A stretch of 64,000 bases of DNA from Pontixanthobacter aestiaquae (lineage in GTDB: Bacteria; Pseudomonadota; Alphaproteobacteria; Sphingomonadales; Sphingomonadaceae), in contig NZ_WTYZ01000001.1 of the NCBI RefSeq assembly GCF_009827455.1, forward strand, positions 806,001-870,000, in the 5' to 3' direction. Below the pieces are notes generated by a model. It was given only the letters and a program-made list of their open reading frames with translations, had not been told where the DNA came from and did no database searches. Made by a program: the position numbers and the translations under genes. Shown one piece after another: positions 17,935 through 27,151 of the stretch (its first letter is position 1; every line of letters starts with the position of its first letter).

Positions 17935-18420
17935 ATGGATATGCACACAGGGATTGACTTAAAATTAGCATTGGTCGCTGCGGTTTTGGGTATCGCCAGC
18001 GCGCCGCATGCCATTGCCGATGAACCTATCGCCTCGGAAGACGGCTCTGCTACCGGGCAATCCGAAAGGACATTGCAGCGTTTGCGGGCCAACTCTGGCA
18101 TCACGCTCCAATGGATCGGTTGGGATTACCGCGGGCAAATGATGCTGCGCGAGCAAGGCGACACCGTCCATCTTTCGGGTGGCCAGATCGACCAGAGTGG
18201 CGGCGGTACACTGTGGCTGGATGGAGAAGTGGTTTCCTCTGGCGATGAGCATTTCATTTTCGAAGGGCTGATCCGCATCGCCAACACGCCTGACGATGGG
18301 CGGATTTGCCAAGATACCAAACGCTGGCGCTTCGCGATCACGCAGAACCGGAAATATTACCGCCTGCGCGAATTTGAATGGTGTGATGGTCTGACAGACT
18401 ACATCGACATCTATTTGTGA
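17935..18420 (+). CDS. Secreted protein of unknown function
   Basis: 161 residues from the ATG at 17935, preceded by GGAGGG (17927-17932). A signal-like hydrophobic segment (LALVAAVLGIASAPHAIA) leads into a mature domain with ITLQWIGWDYRGQMMLREQG, two Cys (RICQDTKRW and EFEWCDGL) that may form a disulfide, and a Tyr-rich end. Mature domain looks all-beta and resembles small periplasmic proteins seen in sphingomonads, but I do not recognise a named family. The next gene starts 15 bp later, so they may be co-transcribed. Confidence 0.7.
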   Translation: MDMHTGIDLKLALVAAVLGIASAPHAIADEPIASEDGSATGQSERTLQRLRANSGITLQWIGWDYRGQMMLREQGDTVHLSGGQIDQSGGGTLWLDGEVVSSGDEHFIFEGLIRIANTPDDGRICQDTKRWRFAITQNRKYYRLREFEWCDGLTDYIDIYL

Positions 18421-18435
18421 GTAGGATTGAGCCGA

Positions 18436-19875
18436 ATGAGTGCAAAGACGGTCCTTGCGGGTGAAGATGCCATTACGCTTTGGCGGCACGGGAAAGAGGC
18501 ATGGAATGAATGGGTCGCTGACCACCCCAATGCCAGTGTCGATTTCAGCGATCATCACTTTCAAAGCCAAGACCAAGGCATTGTCGATTTTTCCGATGTG
18601 CAGTTCCCGAACGGAGGTGTAAGTTTCTCCGGATGCAATTTCGACAACAACCGTAGCGCAAGACCGTCTTTTGAGAATGCCCGCTTCGGAAATGGTCCAG
18701 TGAGCTTTTCAGATACTCGTTTTGGTGACCGAGGCGTGAATTTCGACAAAGCCCATTTTGGACGAGGCGATGTGAGTTTCGATGGCGCTCGCTTTAAAGG
18801 TGAAGTGCGTTTCATCGAGGCCAAGTTCAACAAAGGCGACATTACATTTCACAACGCATATTTCGGACTAGGGCATCGCTATTTTGACTATGCGAAATTT
18901 GGCATTGGCGATGTAAACTTCTTTGAATGCGTTTTCGAGGAGGGCGATGTAAGCTTTGATTACGCACGGTTTGGCAGAGGTGACGTATCCTTCGATCATG
19001 TGAAATTCGGCCAAGGTGATGTCAGCTTCGACGTGACCGAGTTTAACGAAGGCACTATCGGTTTCATGCATGCCGAATTCGAACCCGGCAATGTCTCCTT
19101 TGGGAGCGCCCAATTCACCAAGCGCACGACGCTCCGGCTCGACAACACACATTTCAAAGGGCGGGTGGAGTTTCCTGACCTTGAGCACGTCGGCAATATT
19201 GAACGCTTGTCTCTACAAGGTGCCATTTTTGAGAAGTCGCTGCACATTTCCGCAGAGGAAGCGTTTGGATGCGTGCTTGATCTGACCCAGACCAAGCTAT
19301 CAAATCAAGTTACGTTGGAGAACGTTGAATGCTCGCTCTCGCGCGAGGGCGCACATTTCTTCGAACGAAAAGCAGCTGACAGAAAAGATGCTCAACGCTT
19401 CCGCCGCCTTAAGGAGATCGCGTTGCAGAACAAAAACTATGCCCAAGCGGTCGAGTTTCACGTGGGCGAGATGCAGGCGCGCCGCTGGTACTATAAAGGC
19501 AAGGCAGCGAATTGGAGTAACGCTACGCTTGAGTATTTTTATATGCTCTTTGGAGACTATGGCCGCTCTGTGGCTTGGCCTTTGATTTGGCTTGGCCTGC
19601 TGACGGTCAGTATGGCGATGAGCTTCGCAGCTTGGGCGACGTCTTCTGTTTTGGCTTGGTGGGAGAAATTGCCAACCGCCTTGGCTTTCTCATCTAGTCA
19701 AACGTTCAGCTTTGTTCCGATCAATGTCACAGCAAGAAAAGAAGTGGCCGAAAATTTGTTCGGCACGGGTGGTATACCCGAATGGGCGATAGCTATTGCG
19801 ACAGGTCAAAGCCTGCTTTCTATTGTGCTCTTGTTTCTGCTGGGCCTAGGCCTACGCAACCGCTTCCGCGTTTAA
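18436..19875 (+). CDS. Pentapeptide-type repeat membrane protein
   Basis: 479 residues. Residues about 30-250 are a run of 12-residue repeats of the form GDVSFDxAxFGx, with Phe spaced alternately 5 and 7, as in the Pentapeptide_4 type of right-handed beta-helix. A helical linker follows (RKDAQRFRRLKEIALQNKNY). The C-terminal 130 residues have two membrane helices (about 380-402 and 450-472) flanking a segment that may re-enter the membrane, and end in LGLRNRFRV. The architecture matches pentapeptide proteins with a channel-like C-terminus; function unproven. ATG at 18436 is chosen over an upstream TTG. Confidence 0.8.
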   Translation: MSAKTVLAGEDAITLWRHGKEAWNEWVADHPNASVDFSDHHFQSQDQGIVDFSDVQFPNGGVSFSGCNFDNNRSARPSFENARFGNGPVSFSDTRFGDRGVNFDKAHFGRGDVSFDGARFKGEVRFIEAKFNKGDITFHNAYFGLGHRYFDYAKFGIGDVNFFECVFEEGDVSFDYARFGRGDVSFDHVKFGQGDVSFDVTEFNEGTIGFMHAEFEPGNVSFGSAQFTKRTTLRLDNTHFKGRVEFPDLEHVGNIERLSLQGAIFEKSLHISAEEAFGCVLDLTQTKLSNQVTLENVECSLSREGAHFFERKAADRKDAQRFRRLKEIALQNKNYAQAVEFHVGEMQARRWYYKGKAANWSNATLEYFYMLFGDYGRSVAWPLIWLGLLTVSMAMSFAAWATSSVLAWWEKLPTALAFSSSQTFSFVPINVTARKEVAENLFGTGGIPEWAIAIATGQSLLSIVLLFLLGLGLRNRFRV

Positions 19876-19879
19876 TCGT

Positions 19880-20458
19880 CTAACTGCCTTTCCAGACCAT
19901 TTTGTCTTTCACGATTTCGACCGAGTCGATCTGCGCCAAGAAGGATTGGCCAAGTAGCGAGATTTCCAGGCCTTCGGGGATAATCACCGCGCGCACATTG
20001 CGCTGGGCTAGGCCGCCCACCTCAACTTGGTCGATTATCGTTGCAACACCATAGACTGCGCCGCTGGCTCCGGTGCCGATTGGCCGGATATCGGCATCGT
20101 TCCAGGTCAGTCCGGCTGCGCGCGCGTCATTGCCGGTCAGTGCGATGACGCTGGCACCGGTATCGACCAGGAATTCCGTCGAGGCTCCCTGAACGGTGCC
20201 ATTGGCATAGAAATGACCATCGGATTGGCGCTTAAGCGAATGCCCGCTGCTATACCATTCGGAGCTGCCACCGGAGGTATTGCGGGCCTGCGACTGCGTA
20301 TTACGCGCGATCCGGTTGCCGCTATCCGCCCAATCCGAAGTGTCGACGCCGCGAATTTCACCGTTTTTTATCTGCCCAGCCGCGTCTTCGTCTCCCTTGG
20401 GAAACATGGTCGCGACCGCGATTACTAAACCGCCGCTGAAGAACAAAGTCCGATACAT
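19880..20458 (-). CDS. Retropepsin-like aspartic protease (clan AA)
   Basis: 192 residues with an N-terminal membrane anchor (LFFSGGLVIAVATMF), a Ser/Asn-rich linker, and a single retropepsin domain: EFLVDTGASVIALTGNDARA (DTGAS active site) and the flap and second half ending EGLEISLLGQSFLAQI. Single-domain enzymes of this type must dimerise. Alphaproteobacterial homologues are predicted periplasmic proteases with unknown substrates. It starts a minus-strand run with the next two genes upstream. Confidence 0.88.
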   Translation of the reverse strand: MYRTLFFSGGLVIAVATMFPKGDEDAAGQIKNGEIRGVDTSDWADSGNRIARNTQSQARNTSGGSSEWYSSGHSLKRQSDGHFYANGTVQGASTEFLVDTGASVIALTGNDARAAGLTWNDADIRPIGTGASGAVYGVATIIDQVEVGGLAQRNVRAVIIPEGLEISLLGQSFLAQIDSVEIVKDKMVWKGS

Positions 20459-20482
20459 TGGCGGAAATATAGGGGCAGGTGC

Positions 20483-21007
20483 TTAAGCGGCGGTAAAGCC
20501 GTTTAGCTCTTCATAAATTGCGTCTTCACTGCGGCTTGCAGCGTTGCGCCATGCCTTCGCAGTGTCGGCGTTGAGCAACTGGCCCAGTGGTGAGATAATC
20601 AACACGCTGGGTGTGCCCTCTATATCGGTCACGCCGAAGCGTTCACCGACCTCCAGATTATGACCGTCGCCTGTCTGCGGCATTCCGATATTCACATAGA
20701 CCAGCTCATAATGGTCGGCGATCAATTTCTGAAAACGGGGTGTTTCCATCCATCCGGCAAAAGCGCGGCTATCGTGGCACCAGTTGGCTCCCATTACGAT
20801 CATGACCAGGCGATCCTCGGCCTCGGCTTTGAGCAGAGCGGCATCTACCGCGACTTTGGTATTGATCGACGCATCGTATAGCCGGGCTTCGGGGTGGTCT
20901 GCTTTGCCTGCTTCAGTGGCAGCTGTGACCTCCGGTGCCTGTCCGACATGAGAGCAGGCGGACAAAGCTAAAACGCCTGATATCCACACTAGCAAGGCAG
21001 CTTTCAT
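20483..21007 (-). CDS. Thioredoxin-like lipoprotein with a single active-site Cys
   Basis: 174 residues: signal with lipobox LSAC (MKAALLVWISGVLALSAC), then a thioredoxin fold with LVMIVMGANWCHDSRAFAGW, YVNIGMPQTGDG and GTPSVLIISPLGQLL. The usual CxxC is reduced to WCHDS, so it cannot run normal dithiol-disulfide exchange; monothiol or non-redox roles are possible. It overlaps the upstream oxidoreductase gene by 4 bp (ATGA), so they are probably translated together. Confidence 0.82.
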   Translation of the reverse strand: MKAALLVWISGVLALSACSHVGQAPEVTAATEAGKADHPEARLYDASINTKVAVDAALLKAEAEDRLVMIVMGANWCHDSRAFAGWMETPRFQKLIADHYELVYVNIGMPQTGDGHNLEVGERFGVTDIEGTPSVLIISPLGQLLNADTAKAWRNAASRSEDAIYEELNGFTAA

Positions 21008-22443
21008 CGGTCTTCATGCTCCTCACGCGCGGCGACGGCCAAGCGTTGCAAACCGGGAATACCGACAGCAATTGCCTCTTGAAAACCGCCCATGGCCGCA
21101 AGCCGCGTGTCGCCTTCAGCCATCATTTTGGCGACAGTAGTGCCGGTCGGATCAAGCCTCGCTTTGGAGAGCCATGCCGAAATCTTCGGATTTTGCGACC
21201 AAGCCCCGCGGTTCATGAAATTGGTGAGCATTCCCAGCGGATAGGTGTTGGGCGTGTCGGTCAGCGGTGCCGGAATGCCGAGTTTATTTTTGGTCTCGTC
21301 ATCCTCGAAATTGGCTTCGAGAAAGGCGGTCAGGGCGGAGCTGAAAGTGACCAGCGGCACGTGCAGTGGCTGCAGCACAATCGTATCGCCCCGGAACTGC
21401 GGACCGTGCACGCGTTGTTCTGTGAAGGGGACAGCCGTGGCGGTGCAATCGATAAACAGCGCGTCCTTAGCGACAGCTTCTTCCGTGTCGTTCTGGAAGA
21501 CCATTTTGCCGGGTTCGAGCGAGGTTACGCGGCCATGGCGAACCACGTTCTTGATTTTGCGGAGCAGCTCGACCTCGCCTTCGGAAATCGTCGCGTAATG
21601 GAACATTTCCGGTTTCACGCTCTCATCGATACGGAGCATATAGCCGTCTTGTCCCAGCTTCTCGAACATTTCATCGCCAGTCGCGGACGCCCCAGCCGCC
21701 TTGAGCTGCGCAATCTGGTTAGCGATTACATCTTCGAAAAAGTCGGGGCCGGGCTGTGTGTATCGGCGATTGATCAGCCATGAATCGCGCGGGCAAATCC
21801 ATGTGATTGCATCGGGATCGACCCCAGCTTCCAGCAACCAGACGCCTGTATCCATTGCAGTTTTACCCGCGCCGACAATGACATAGTGGCCAGGCAGATC
21901 ATCACCGCGCATCCACAGATCGGGAAGCTCGCCGGGGATCGCAATCGGTGTGCCCTCGGCCACTCCATATTGGCGCTTATGCGTGGCCGGAACGGAGGTC
22001 TTGTAGAATGTCGCATCGACGGTCTTGCGCCGGATTTTGACAGTCGTTTCTTGACCGGAAAGGATCGATTTGAACTTCCCCTTGCCGAGATATTCGGACA
22101 GCGGGTGATAGCTAACCCGTCCGCTGGGGAGGAACCGGCGGTTTACCAGATGCGAAAAATAGGCCGAAATTTCCGCACCGTTGGCCAGCGGGAACAAGCC
22201 TTTGTTCGGTCCGTAACCGTCGACCACATCATCGCCGAAGCCCATTGAATTGACGCCGTAAAAAGCGCTTGGCTGGTGTAGCGCAACGAACGAATAGGCA
22301 TCGTTCCAATGCCCGCCGGGCTTGTCATGCATATCGACGATAGTGATGTGGCAATCGGGATCTTCATCGAGCATCGTATCGACAAAGGCGAGGCCAACAG
22401 CGCCCGCGCCAATGACGAGATAATCGGTTTCAAAGTCAGCCAT
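21004..22443 (-). CDS. FAD/NAD(P)-binding oxidoreductase
   Basis: 479 residues from the ATG at 22441-22443 (MADFETDYLVIGAGAVGLAF). An N-terminal Rossmann GAGAVG motif binds FAD; a second dinucleotide motif, HYVIVGAGKTAMDTGVWLL, suggests NADPH. The layout resembles flavin monooxygenase-like proteins, but I do not see a clear FMO fingerprint, so substrate is unknown. Partner genes are the thioredoxin-like lipoprotein (4-bp overlap) and, 40 bp upstream, a deacetylase. Confidence 0.8.
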   Translation of the reverse strand: MADFETDYLVIGAGAVGLAFVDTMLDEDPDCHITIVDMHDKPGGHWNDAYSFVALHQPSAFYGVNSMGFGDDVVDGYGPNKGLFPLANGAEISAYFSHLVNRRFLPSGRVSYHPLSEYLGKGKFKSILSGQETTVKIRRKTVDATFYKTSVPATHKRQYGVAEGTPIAIPGELPDLWMRGDDLPGHYVIVGAGKTAMDTGVWLLEAGVDPDAITWICPRDSWLINRRYTQPGPDFFEDVIANQIAQLKAAGASATGDEMFEKLGQDGYMLRIDESVKPEMFHYATISEGEVELLRKIKNVVRHGRVTSLEPGKMVFQNDTEEAVAKDALFIDCTATAVPFTEQRVHGPQFRGDTIVLQPLHVPLVTFSSALTAFLEANFEDDETKNKLGIPAPLTDTPNTYPLGMLTNFMNRGAWSQNPKISAWLSKARLDPTGTTVAKMMAEGDTRLAAMGGFQEAIAVGIPGLQRLAVAAREEHEDR

Positions 22444-22482
22444 GAATGGGGTGTCCAATCTGAATGTGTTGCGCCCGCTGTA

Positions 22483-23427
22483 TCACCGGGTAGCAGCTTT
22501 GGGCAGGGCGTTATTGTCGGGATCGGTCCAGCGGGAATTCTCGTCGGCCATAGCGAGCATCGAGCGGGCATGACGGTCCGCAACGATCCGTTGATCATCG
22601 CCATATCCGCCGCCCAATGCGCTGGCGATGGGAATCCCGCGTTGCCTCGCTTGCTGCACTACAAAGCGATCCCTTGCAGTGAGCCCGCCATCGCTCAAGT
22701 TTAACCTGCCGAGCTTGTCGTCCACATGCGGATCAACGCCGGCTTGGTAGAGCATAATATCGGGCCCAAAGTGTGAAATCACATCAGGCAGATGCCGCGC
22801 CAACTCGGCCATATAGCCATCATCATCGGTGCCATCGGCCAGCGCGATGTCCAGCGATGACCGCGCTTTTCTGACAGGGAAATTCTTTTCCGCATGGAGT
22901 GAAAGAGTGAAAATGTCTTGTCGGCCTGCGGTCAGGCTCGCCGTACCATCGCCTTGGTGGACATCAAGATCGACGATGAGCACTCGCTCTGCGTGACCCT
23001 CTGAAATCAAGCGGTTTGCCGCGACAGCCAGATCATTGAACACACAATATCCCGCCCCGGTATCGTGCAGGGCGTGGTGGCTGCCGGCTGCGCTATTGGC
23101 CGCATAGCCGTGCTCCATGGCAAGCTGCGCGGCCAGCCATGTCCCGCCATTGGTGTGGCGAACCCGAGACGCAATATGCTGCGTGACTGGAAATCCGATC
23201 CGCCGTTCTTTCTCGCGCGGCACAGTCTGGCTGAACACTTCCTCCACATAGGACGGGTCATGCACCGCCTCCAGCCATTCGCGCGGGCACGGATCGGGTG
23301 CATGTTCTGTTATCGCTGCGCCGCTATCGCGCAGCGCCGTCATGACCAGCTGGTATTTGTCGAATTTGAATGTGCCCCGCGCGGGCGGCGGGGCCATGTA
23401 ATCGACGTGATGGACGACGTGGAGCAA
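22483..23427 (-). CDS. Histone deacetylase family (class II-like) amidohydrolase
   Basis: About 314 residues from a TTG at 23425-23427 ([15 protein letters not shown]), directly after the ispG stop; an ATG at 23455-23457 inside ispG is the alternative. Zinc-site and catalytic motifs are [36 protein letters not shown] and [15 protein letters not shown], closing with [10 protein letters not shown]. Bacterial members act on acetylated polyamines, acetoin-related or other small amides; the substrate here is unknown. Probably cotranscribed with ispG. Confidence 0.88.
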   Translation of the reverse strand: MLHVVHHVDYMAPPPARGTFKFDKYQLVMTALRDSGAAITEHAPDPCPREWLEAVHDPSYVEEVFSQTVPREKERRIGFPVTQHIASRVRHTNGGTWLAAQLAMEHGYAANSAAGSHHALHDTGAGYCVFNDLAVAANRLISEGHAERVLIVDLDVHQGDGTASLTAGRQDIFTLSLHAEKNFPVRKARSSLDIALADGTDDDGYMAELARHLPDVISHFGPDIMLYQAGVDPHVDDKLGRLNLSDGGLTARDRFVVQQARQRGIPIASALGGGYGDDQRIVADRHARSMLAMADENSRWTDPDNNALPKAATR

Positions 23428-23428
23428 G

Positions 23429-24577
23429 TTATTCGGCGGGTACGGCGTCTTCTGCATGCGGATCAAAGGCCGTGGCTTCACCGGCTTCGATTTGTGCTGC
23501 TTTCTTTTCGACCAGTTCGACTATGTGATCAAGCATATCGTCCGATTGTACGGTGTGGTCGGTCACGCCCGACAGATACACCATATGCTTGCCGTTTCCT
23601 CCACCGGTCAGACCGATATCGGTTTCACGCGCTTCGCCAGGGCCATTCACCACGCAGCCCAGCACCGAGAGCGAGAGCGGCGTTTTGATATGTTCGAGCC
23701 GCGCTTCGAGCGCCTCGACTGTGCGGATCACATCGAAGCCCTGGCGCGAGCAACTTGGGCAAGACACAACGCGTACACCGCGCGTGCGCAGGCCGAGCGC
23801 TTTGAGCATTTCGAAGCCGACTTTGACTTCCTGCTCGGGTTCTGCCGAGAGCGACACGCGGATCGTGTCGCCGATCCCGGCCCATAGCAGGCTGCCCATC
23901 CCGATCGAGCTCTTGACCGTTCCGCCTATAAGGCCGCCAGCCTCGGTAATGCCAAGATGCAGCGGGCAATCGACCGTTTCGGCCAGCGCGTGATAGGCCG
24001 CTACGGCTAGGAATACGTCGCTGGCTTTCACCGCGACTTTGAATTCGTGGAAGTCGTGATCCTGCAGCAGCTTGATATGATCGAGCGCGCTTTCTACCAG
24101 TGCCTCGGGGCAGGGCTCGCCGTATTTCTCGAGCAGATCTTTCTCGAGGCTACCCGCATTCACGCCGATGCGGATCGAGCAGCCGTTGGCCTTCGCCGCG
24201 CGGACGACTTCGGCCACCCGCTCGCTTGATCCGATATTACCCGGGTTGATCCGCAAACACGCCGCGCCTGCATCGGCGGCTTCAAGCGCGCGTTTATAGT
24301 GGAAGTGAATATCGGCAACGATGGGAATGCGCGATGCTTTAGTGATCTTGCCGAACGCGGCAGTAGCTTCTTTGGTCGGGCAGGAGACGCGGATAATATC
24401 GGCACCGGCATCTTCGCAGCGCCGGATCTGGTCTAGCGTGGCCACAGCATCTTCGGTCGGCGTATTGGTCATCGTCTGCACCGTGATCGGCGCATCACCG
24501 CCGACCGGCACATCACCCACCATGATCTGGCGGCATTTGCGGCGCTCGATTGTGCGCCAAGGGCGGATTGCGTTCAT
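23429..24577 (-). CDS. ispG: 4-hydroxy-3-methylbut-2-enyl diphosphate synthase
   Basis: About 382 residues from the ATG at 24575-24577 ([20 protein letters not shown]); two non-ATG codons upstream are in frame. TIM-barrel domain with [16 protein letters not shown] and RINPGNIGS, and a C-terminal ferredoxin-like domain holding [4Fe-4S] ligands in [12 protein letters not shown] and [11 protein letters not shown]. It converts MEcPP to HMBPP in the MEP isoprenoid pathway. A 19-bp direct-repeat motif shared with the ruvA upstream region lies 25 bp before the start. Confidence 0.96.
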   Translation of the reverse strand: MNAIRPWRTIERRKCRQIMVGDVPVGGDAPITVQTMTNTPTEDAVATLDQIRRCEDAGADIIRVSCPTKEATAAFGKITKASRIPIVADIHFHYKRALEAADAGAACLRINPGNIGSSERVAEVVRAAKANGCSIRIGVNAGSLEKDLLEKYGEPCPEALVESALDHIKLLQDHDFHEFKVAVKASDVFLAVAAYHALAETVDCPLHLGITEAGGLIGGTVKSSIGMGSLLWAGIGDTIRVSLSAEPEQEVKVGFEMLKALGLRTRGVRVVSCPSCSRQGFDVIRTVEALEARLEHIKTPLSLSVLGCVVNGPGEARETDIGLTGGGNGKHMVYLSGVTDHTVQSDDMLDHIVELVEKKAAQIEAGEATAFDPHAEDAVPAE

Positions 24578-24923
24578 ACTCACCAATCAAATCCTAAACG
24601 ATGGAACACATGGAACAGGGTTCTATGCCATTAATTCATGCCGCGCCATGCGAGGTCCCAGTTCCACCTATATGGCTGCATTTCTGCAATTTTGCGACAG
24701 CAAAGATGGGAAGGGATGTAATCGGCTTATGGCCAGTAGGAAAGGCCAGGTTCAAACCGCAGGCACCGTATTGAGAGCCCATACCATAGTGTGGAACTTG
24801 TAACGAAACAAAACCCATAGGTTTTATCGATTGAGAATTGGCTGAACTTCCAATGAAACCGCAGCGTCTCCTGCTGGTTTCTTCATCAACGCCTCTTTGG
24901 CAAATAACCAGGATGGAAGAATA
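24578..24923. other. Intergenic region ispG-ompW
   Basis: A 346-bp divergent region. Apart from the direct-repeat motif near ispG and the Shine-Dalgarno-like GGATGGAAGA before ompW, I see no clear promoter or operator; no FNR-type palindrome was found despite the usual link of ompW to oxygen control. Longer antisense ORFs crossing it have no family content. Confidence 0.5.
24602..24620 (-). promoter_or_regulatory. Direct-repeat motif upstream of ispG
   Basis: On the minus strand it reads CCCTGTTCCATGTGTTCCA: two TGTTCCA units spaced by 2 nt, differing from the ruvA-upstream site only in the 2-nt spacer. Orientation towards the gene is the same at both places. Confidence 0.4.
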
Positions 24924-25607
24924 ATGAAAACGCGTATTACTGCCCTCTCGACCGCCCTTGCGCTCGGTGCTGTCGCAATGGTTCCAGCAGCCGCCTCCGC
25001 TCAAGAAGCTGGCGACATCCAGATCCGGGCCTTCGTGACCGGCGTATTGCCCAGCGATGGAGAGATCACTGACGTCCGGGTCGACAATATCGGCGTCCCT
25101 GCCGGATCGCAGACAACGGTGTCGGACAGCGTAGTCCCGACAATCGCCGCAGAGTATTTTGTCGCCGACAATTTCTCGATCGAGACAATTTGCTGCATCA
25201 CGCCGCATGATGTTAACGGCGCGGGCGCTTTGGCTGGTGCCGATATCATCGATGATGCAATCGTCTTGCCTGCCACTGTGACAGCGAAGTACCATTTCGA
25301 TCTTGGCGGTATCAAACCGTATATCGGTGCTGGTCCGGCTTACTTCTTCATTTTCAGTGAAGACGTTGGAGCAGGTGCCGCTGGTCTGGGCATTACCGGA
25401 GCCGATCTGTCGGACGAATTCGGCGTAGCATTACAGGCCGGAGCAGACATCGATCTGAATGATAGCGGCCTGATGTTCAGCGTCGATGCCAAGAAATATT
25501 TCATCGATACAACGGCAACATTCACCGACAACACAGGCATCCTGCTGCAAACCGAACACCAGCTTGATCCGTGGGTTGTAAGCGCCGGACTTGGTTTCCG
25601 TTTCTAG
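24924..25607 (+). CDS. ompW: OmpW family outer membrane protein
   Basis: 227 residues with a signal peptide (TALALGAVAMVPAAASAQ) and an eight-stranded barrel pattern: DIQIRAFVTGVLPSD, TIAAEYFVADNFSIE, PATVTAKYHFDLGGIKPYIG, and a C-terminal strand ending in Phe (WVVSAGLGFRF), the outer-membrane insertion signal. OmpW proteins are small barrels for hydrophobic molecules. Two adjacent Cys (ETICCITPHD) are shared with many alphaproteobacterial members. It is a single gene with its own terminator. Confidence 0.92.
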   Translation: MKTRITALSTALALGAVAMVPAAASAQEAGDIQIRAFVTGVLPSDGEITDVRVDNIGVPAGSQTTVSDSVVPTIAAEYFVADNFSIETICCITPHDVNGAGALAGADIIDDAIVLPATVTAKYHFDLGGIKPYIGAGPAYFFIFSEDVGAGAAGLGITGADLSDEFGVALQAGADIDLNDSGLMFSVDAKKYFIDTTATFTDNTGILLQTEHQLDPWVVSAGLGFRF

Positions 25608-25657
25608 ATCCACATAGCTCTTGGACAATTCCCTCCTCCGTACAAGAGTGACTGGAG

Positions 25658-25694
25658 AAGGGCCGCGACACAATATGTGACGCGGCCCTTTTTT
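25658..25694 (+). terminator. Terminator after ompW
   Basis: AAGGGCCGCG (25658-25667) pairs with CGCGGCCCTT (25681-25690), 13-nt loop that can itself pair (CAC/GTG), followed by T6. It is symmetric enough to serve the convergent GAF-EAL gene too. Confidence 0.93.
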
Positions 25695-25732
25695 GTATCC
25701 ATTGCTGACACGATCAAGGCTTTAGGAAAGTG

Positions 25733-27055
25733 TCAGGCGCGCAGTCTCAGCTCTGCGATGTCTTCGCCCTGCGACGGGTCTATCGGCTTTGCGGCAAATA
25801 CTGTGTCCTCATCCACCATAATGCCTCGGTTCTGCATCAGCCACTGCTGGGACGCGATCACGGGCAGTGGTTTGCTGAAGAAATAACCCTGACCCATCGT
25901 AACGCCGAGTTCTTGTAGCGTATTACGCTCCTGTTCGTTTTCTATCCCTTCAGCGATCAGTTTGCAGCCGATCTCGTTTGAAAATGCGACCATCGCGGCG
26001 GCAAGCGCGCGGCGTGCCGGGTTGCGGTGGATGTCGCGCGTAAGGCTCATATCGAGTTTGAGGATGTCAGGCTCCAGATCGACAATATGGCGCAATCCGG
26101 CATAGCCAGCGCCAACGTCGTCGATCGCGATCTTCGCCTTTGGGCCGATCCAGCGGAGTGCATCGGCCAGCGCCTGGAAATCTTCAACCTGCTGGTGCTC
26201 GGTCACTTCGATGACCAGTCGGTCGCCATCGCTATCGCCCAGCGCCTGTTCGAGAGCGCCCGAGATGATGGTCGCTGGTGAGGCATTGACCGACATGTAA
26301 TGGCCTTCCGGAACGTAGGGCAAAGTTGCTAGCGCGCTACGGACGGCGAGCATTTCAAGCTCGGTGCCCAAGCCAACTTCTTCTGCCTCATCGAACCACT
26401 GGTCGGGTCCGCGGCTGCCCGCGTCAGGGAAGCGTGCAAGGCATTCGACGCCGACAGGTTCGTTGCTGTCGAGCGAATGGATAGGCTGATGAACAATCGT
26501 CAGCCGGTCGCCGGAAATCAGCTGGCTGATGGTTTTGTGCAGCGTTGACCGTCTGGTGTCCTCTTCCAGCGTTGTCTCAATCTGCTCTGCCGCGAGTTGT
26601 GCAAAAGCCCGCACGACGCCAAGATCACGTTCGGTCATCGACCTGTCCGGCTTGCGGCTCAGCGCGCAAAAGCTGCCGTAAACAGAGCCATCGGCAAGCC
26701 GCAGAGGCACATTCAGGTGGCAGCCGACCGGCAGCATCTTGGTAATCGCGAATTCCTCGGTGAAAGGAAAATCGGCGGGATCTTGAATCAGCTCGGGCAA
26801 ATTGCCCTGCAGCACATGCCAGCAATAGCCGTTCTCTTTCGGCTCCCGATATCCTGGACCCATCGGCAGGTCGAGATCGGACCGGACATTCATCAACTCG
26901 CGGTCCTCATCGATATAGCGCGAGACGAAGGCGATCTCGACACCCAGATGCTCACGCACCGCATCCAGAATACGGTCTACACGGTCATCCGGGCCGGTGT
27001 CGGGGTTTGGGTTGGGTAGCAGAGCGTTGGAAACAGAATTATCGTCAGGAGTCAT
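25733..27055 (-). CDS. GAF-EAL domain cyclic-di-GMP phosphodiesterase
   Basis: 440 residues: GAF domain at about 25-165 (ILDAVREHLGVEIAFVSRYI, GYCWHVLQGNLPELI, HLNVPLRLADGSVYGSFCAL), then an EAL domain at about 185-415. The EAL signature is ECL (VGVECLARF); the other catalytic residues are in place: Asn of MSVNASP, Glu of VIEVTEH, the paired Asp of IDDVGAGY, Lys of LKLDMSL and Glu of IAEGIEN. It should hydrolyse c-di-GMP in the cytosol under control of a ligand or redox signal on GAF. No membrane segments. Not obviously part of an operon. Confidence 0.9.
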   Translation of the reverse strand: MTPDDNSVSNALLPNPNPDTGPDDRVDRILDAVREHLGVEIAFVSRYIDEDRELMNVRSDLDLPMGPGYREPKENGYCWHVLQGNLPELIQDPADFPFTEEFAITKMLPVGCHLNVPLRLADGSVYGSFCALSRKPDRSMTERDLGVVRAFAQLAAEQIETTLEEDTRRSTLHKTISQLISGDRLTIVHQPIHSLDSNEPVGVECLARFPDAGSRGPDQWFDEAEEVGLGTELEMLAVRSALATLPYVPEGHYMSVNASPATIISGALEQALGDSDGDRLVIEVTEHQQVEDFQALADALRWIGPKAKIAIDDVGAGYAGLRHIVDLEPDILKLDMSLTRDIHRNPARRALAAAMVAFSNEIGCKLIAEGIENEQERNTLQELGVTMGQGYFFSKPLPVIASQQWLMQNRGIMVDEDTVFAAKPIDPSQGEDIAELRLRA

Positions 27056-27151
27056 CCCGCTTCACTAGCTGTAGTTTCCTAACAGCCTGTGAAGCGAACA
27101 TGGTGGTGATCTGGTTAATCCGGCTTAAGTGCAAGCTCGTAATATTTTAAT

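Noticed and set aside
24636..25295. 219-residue open frame opposite ompW
   Set aside because: ompW has a signal peptide, barrel strands and a terminal Phe; the antisense product has no features.
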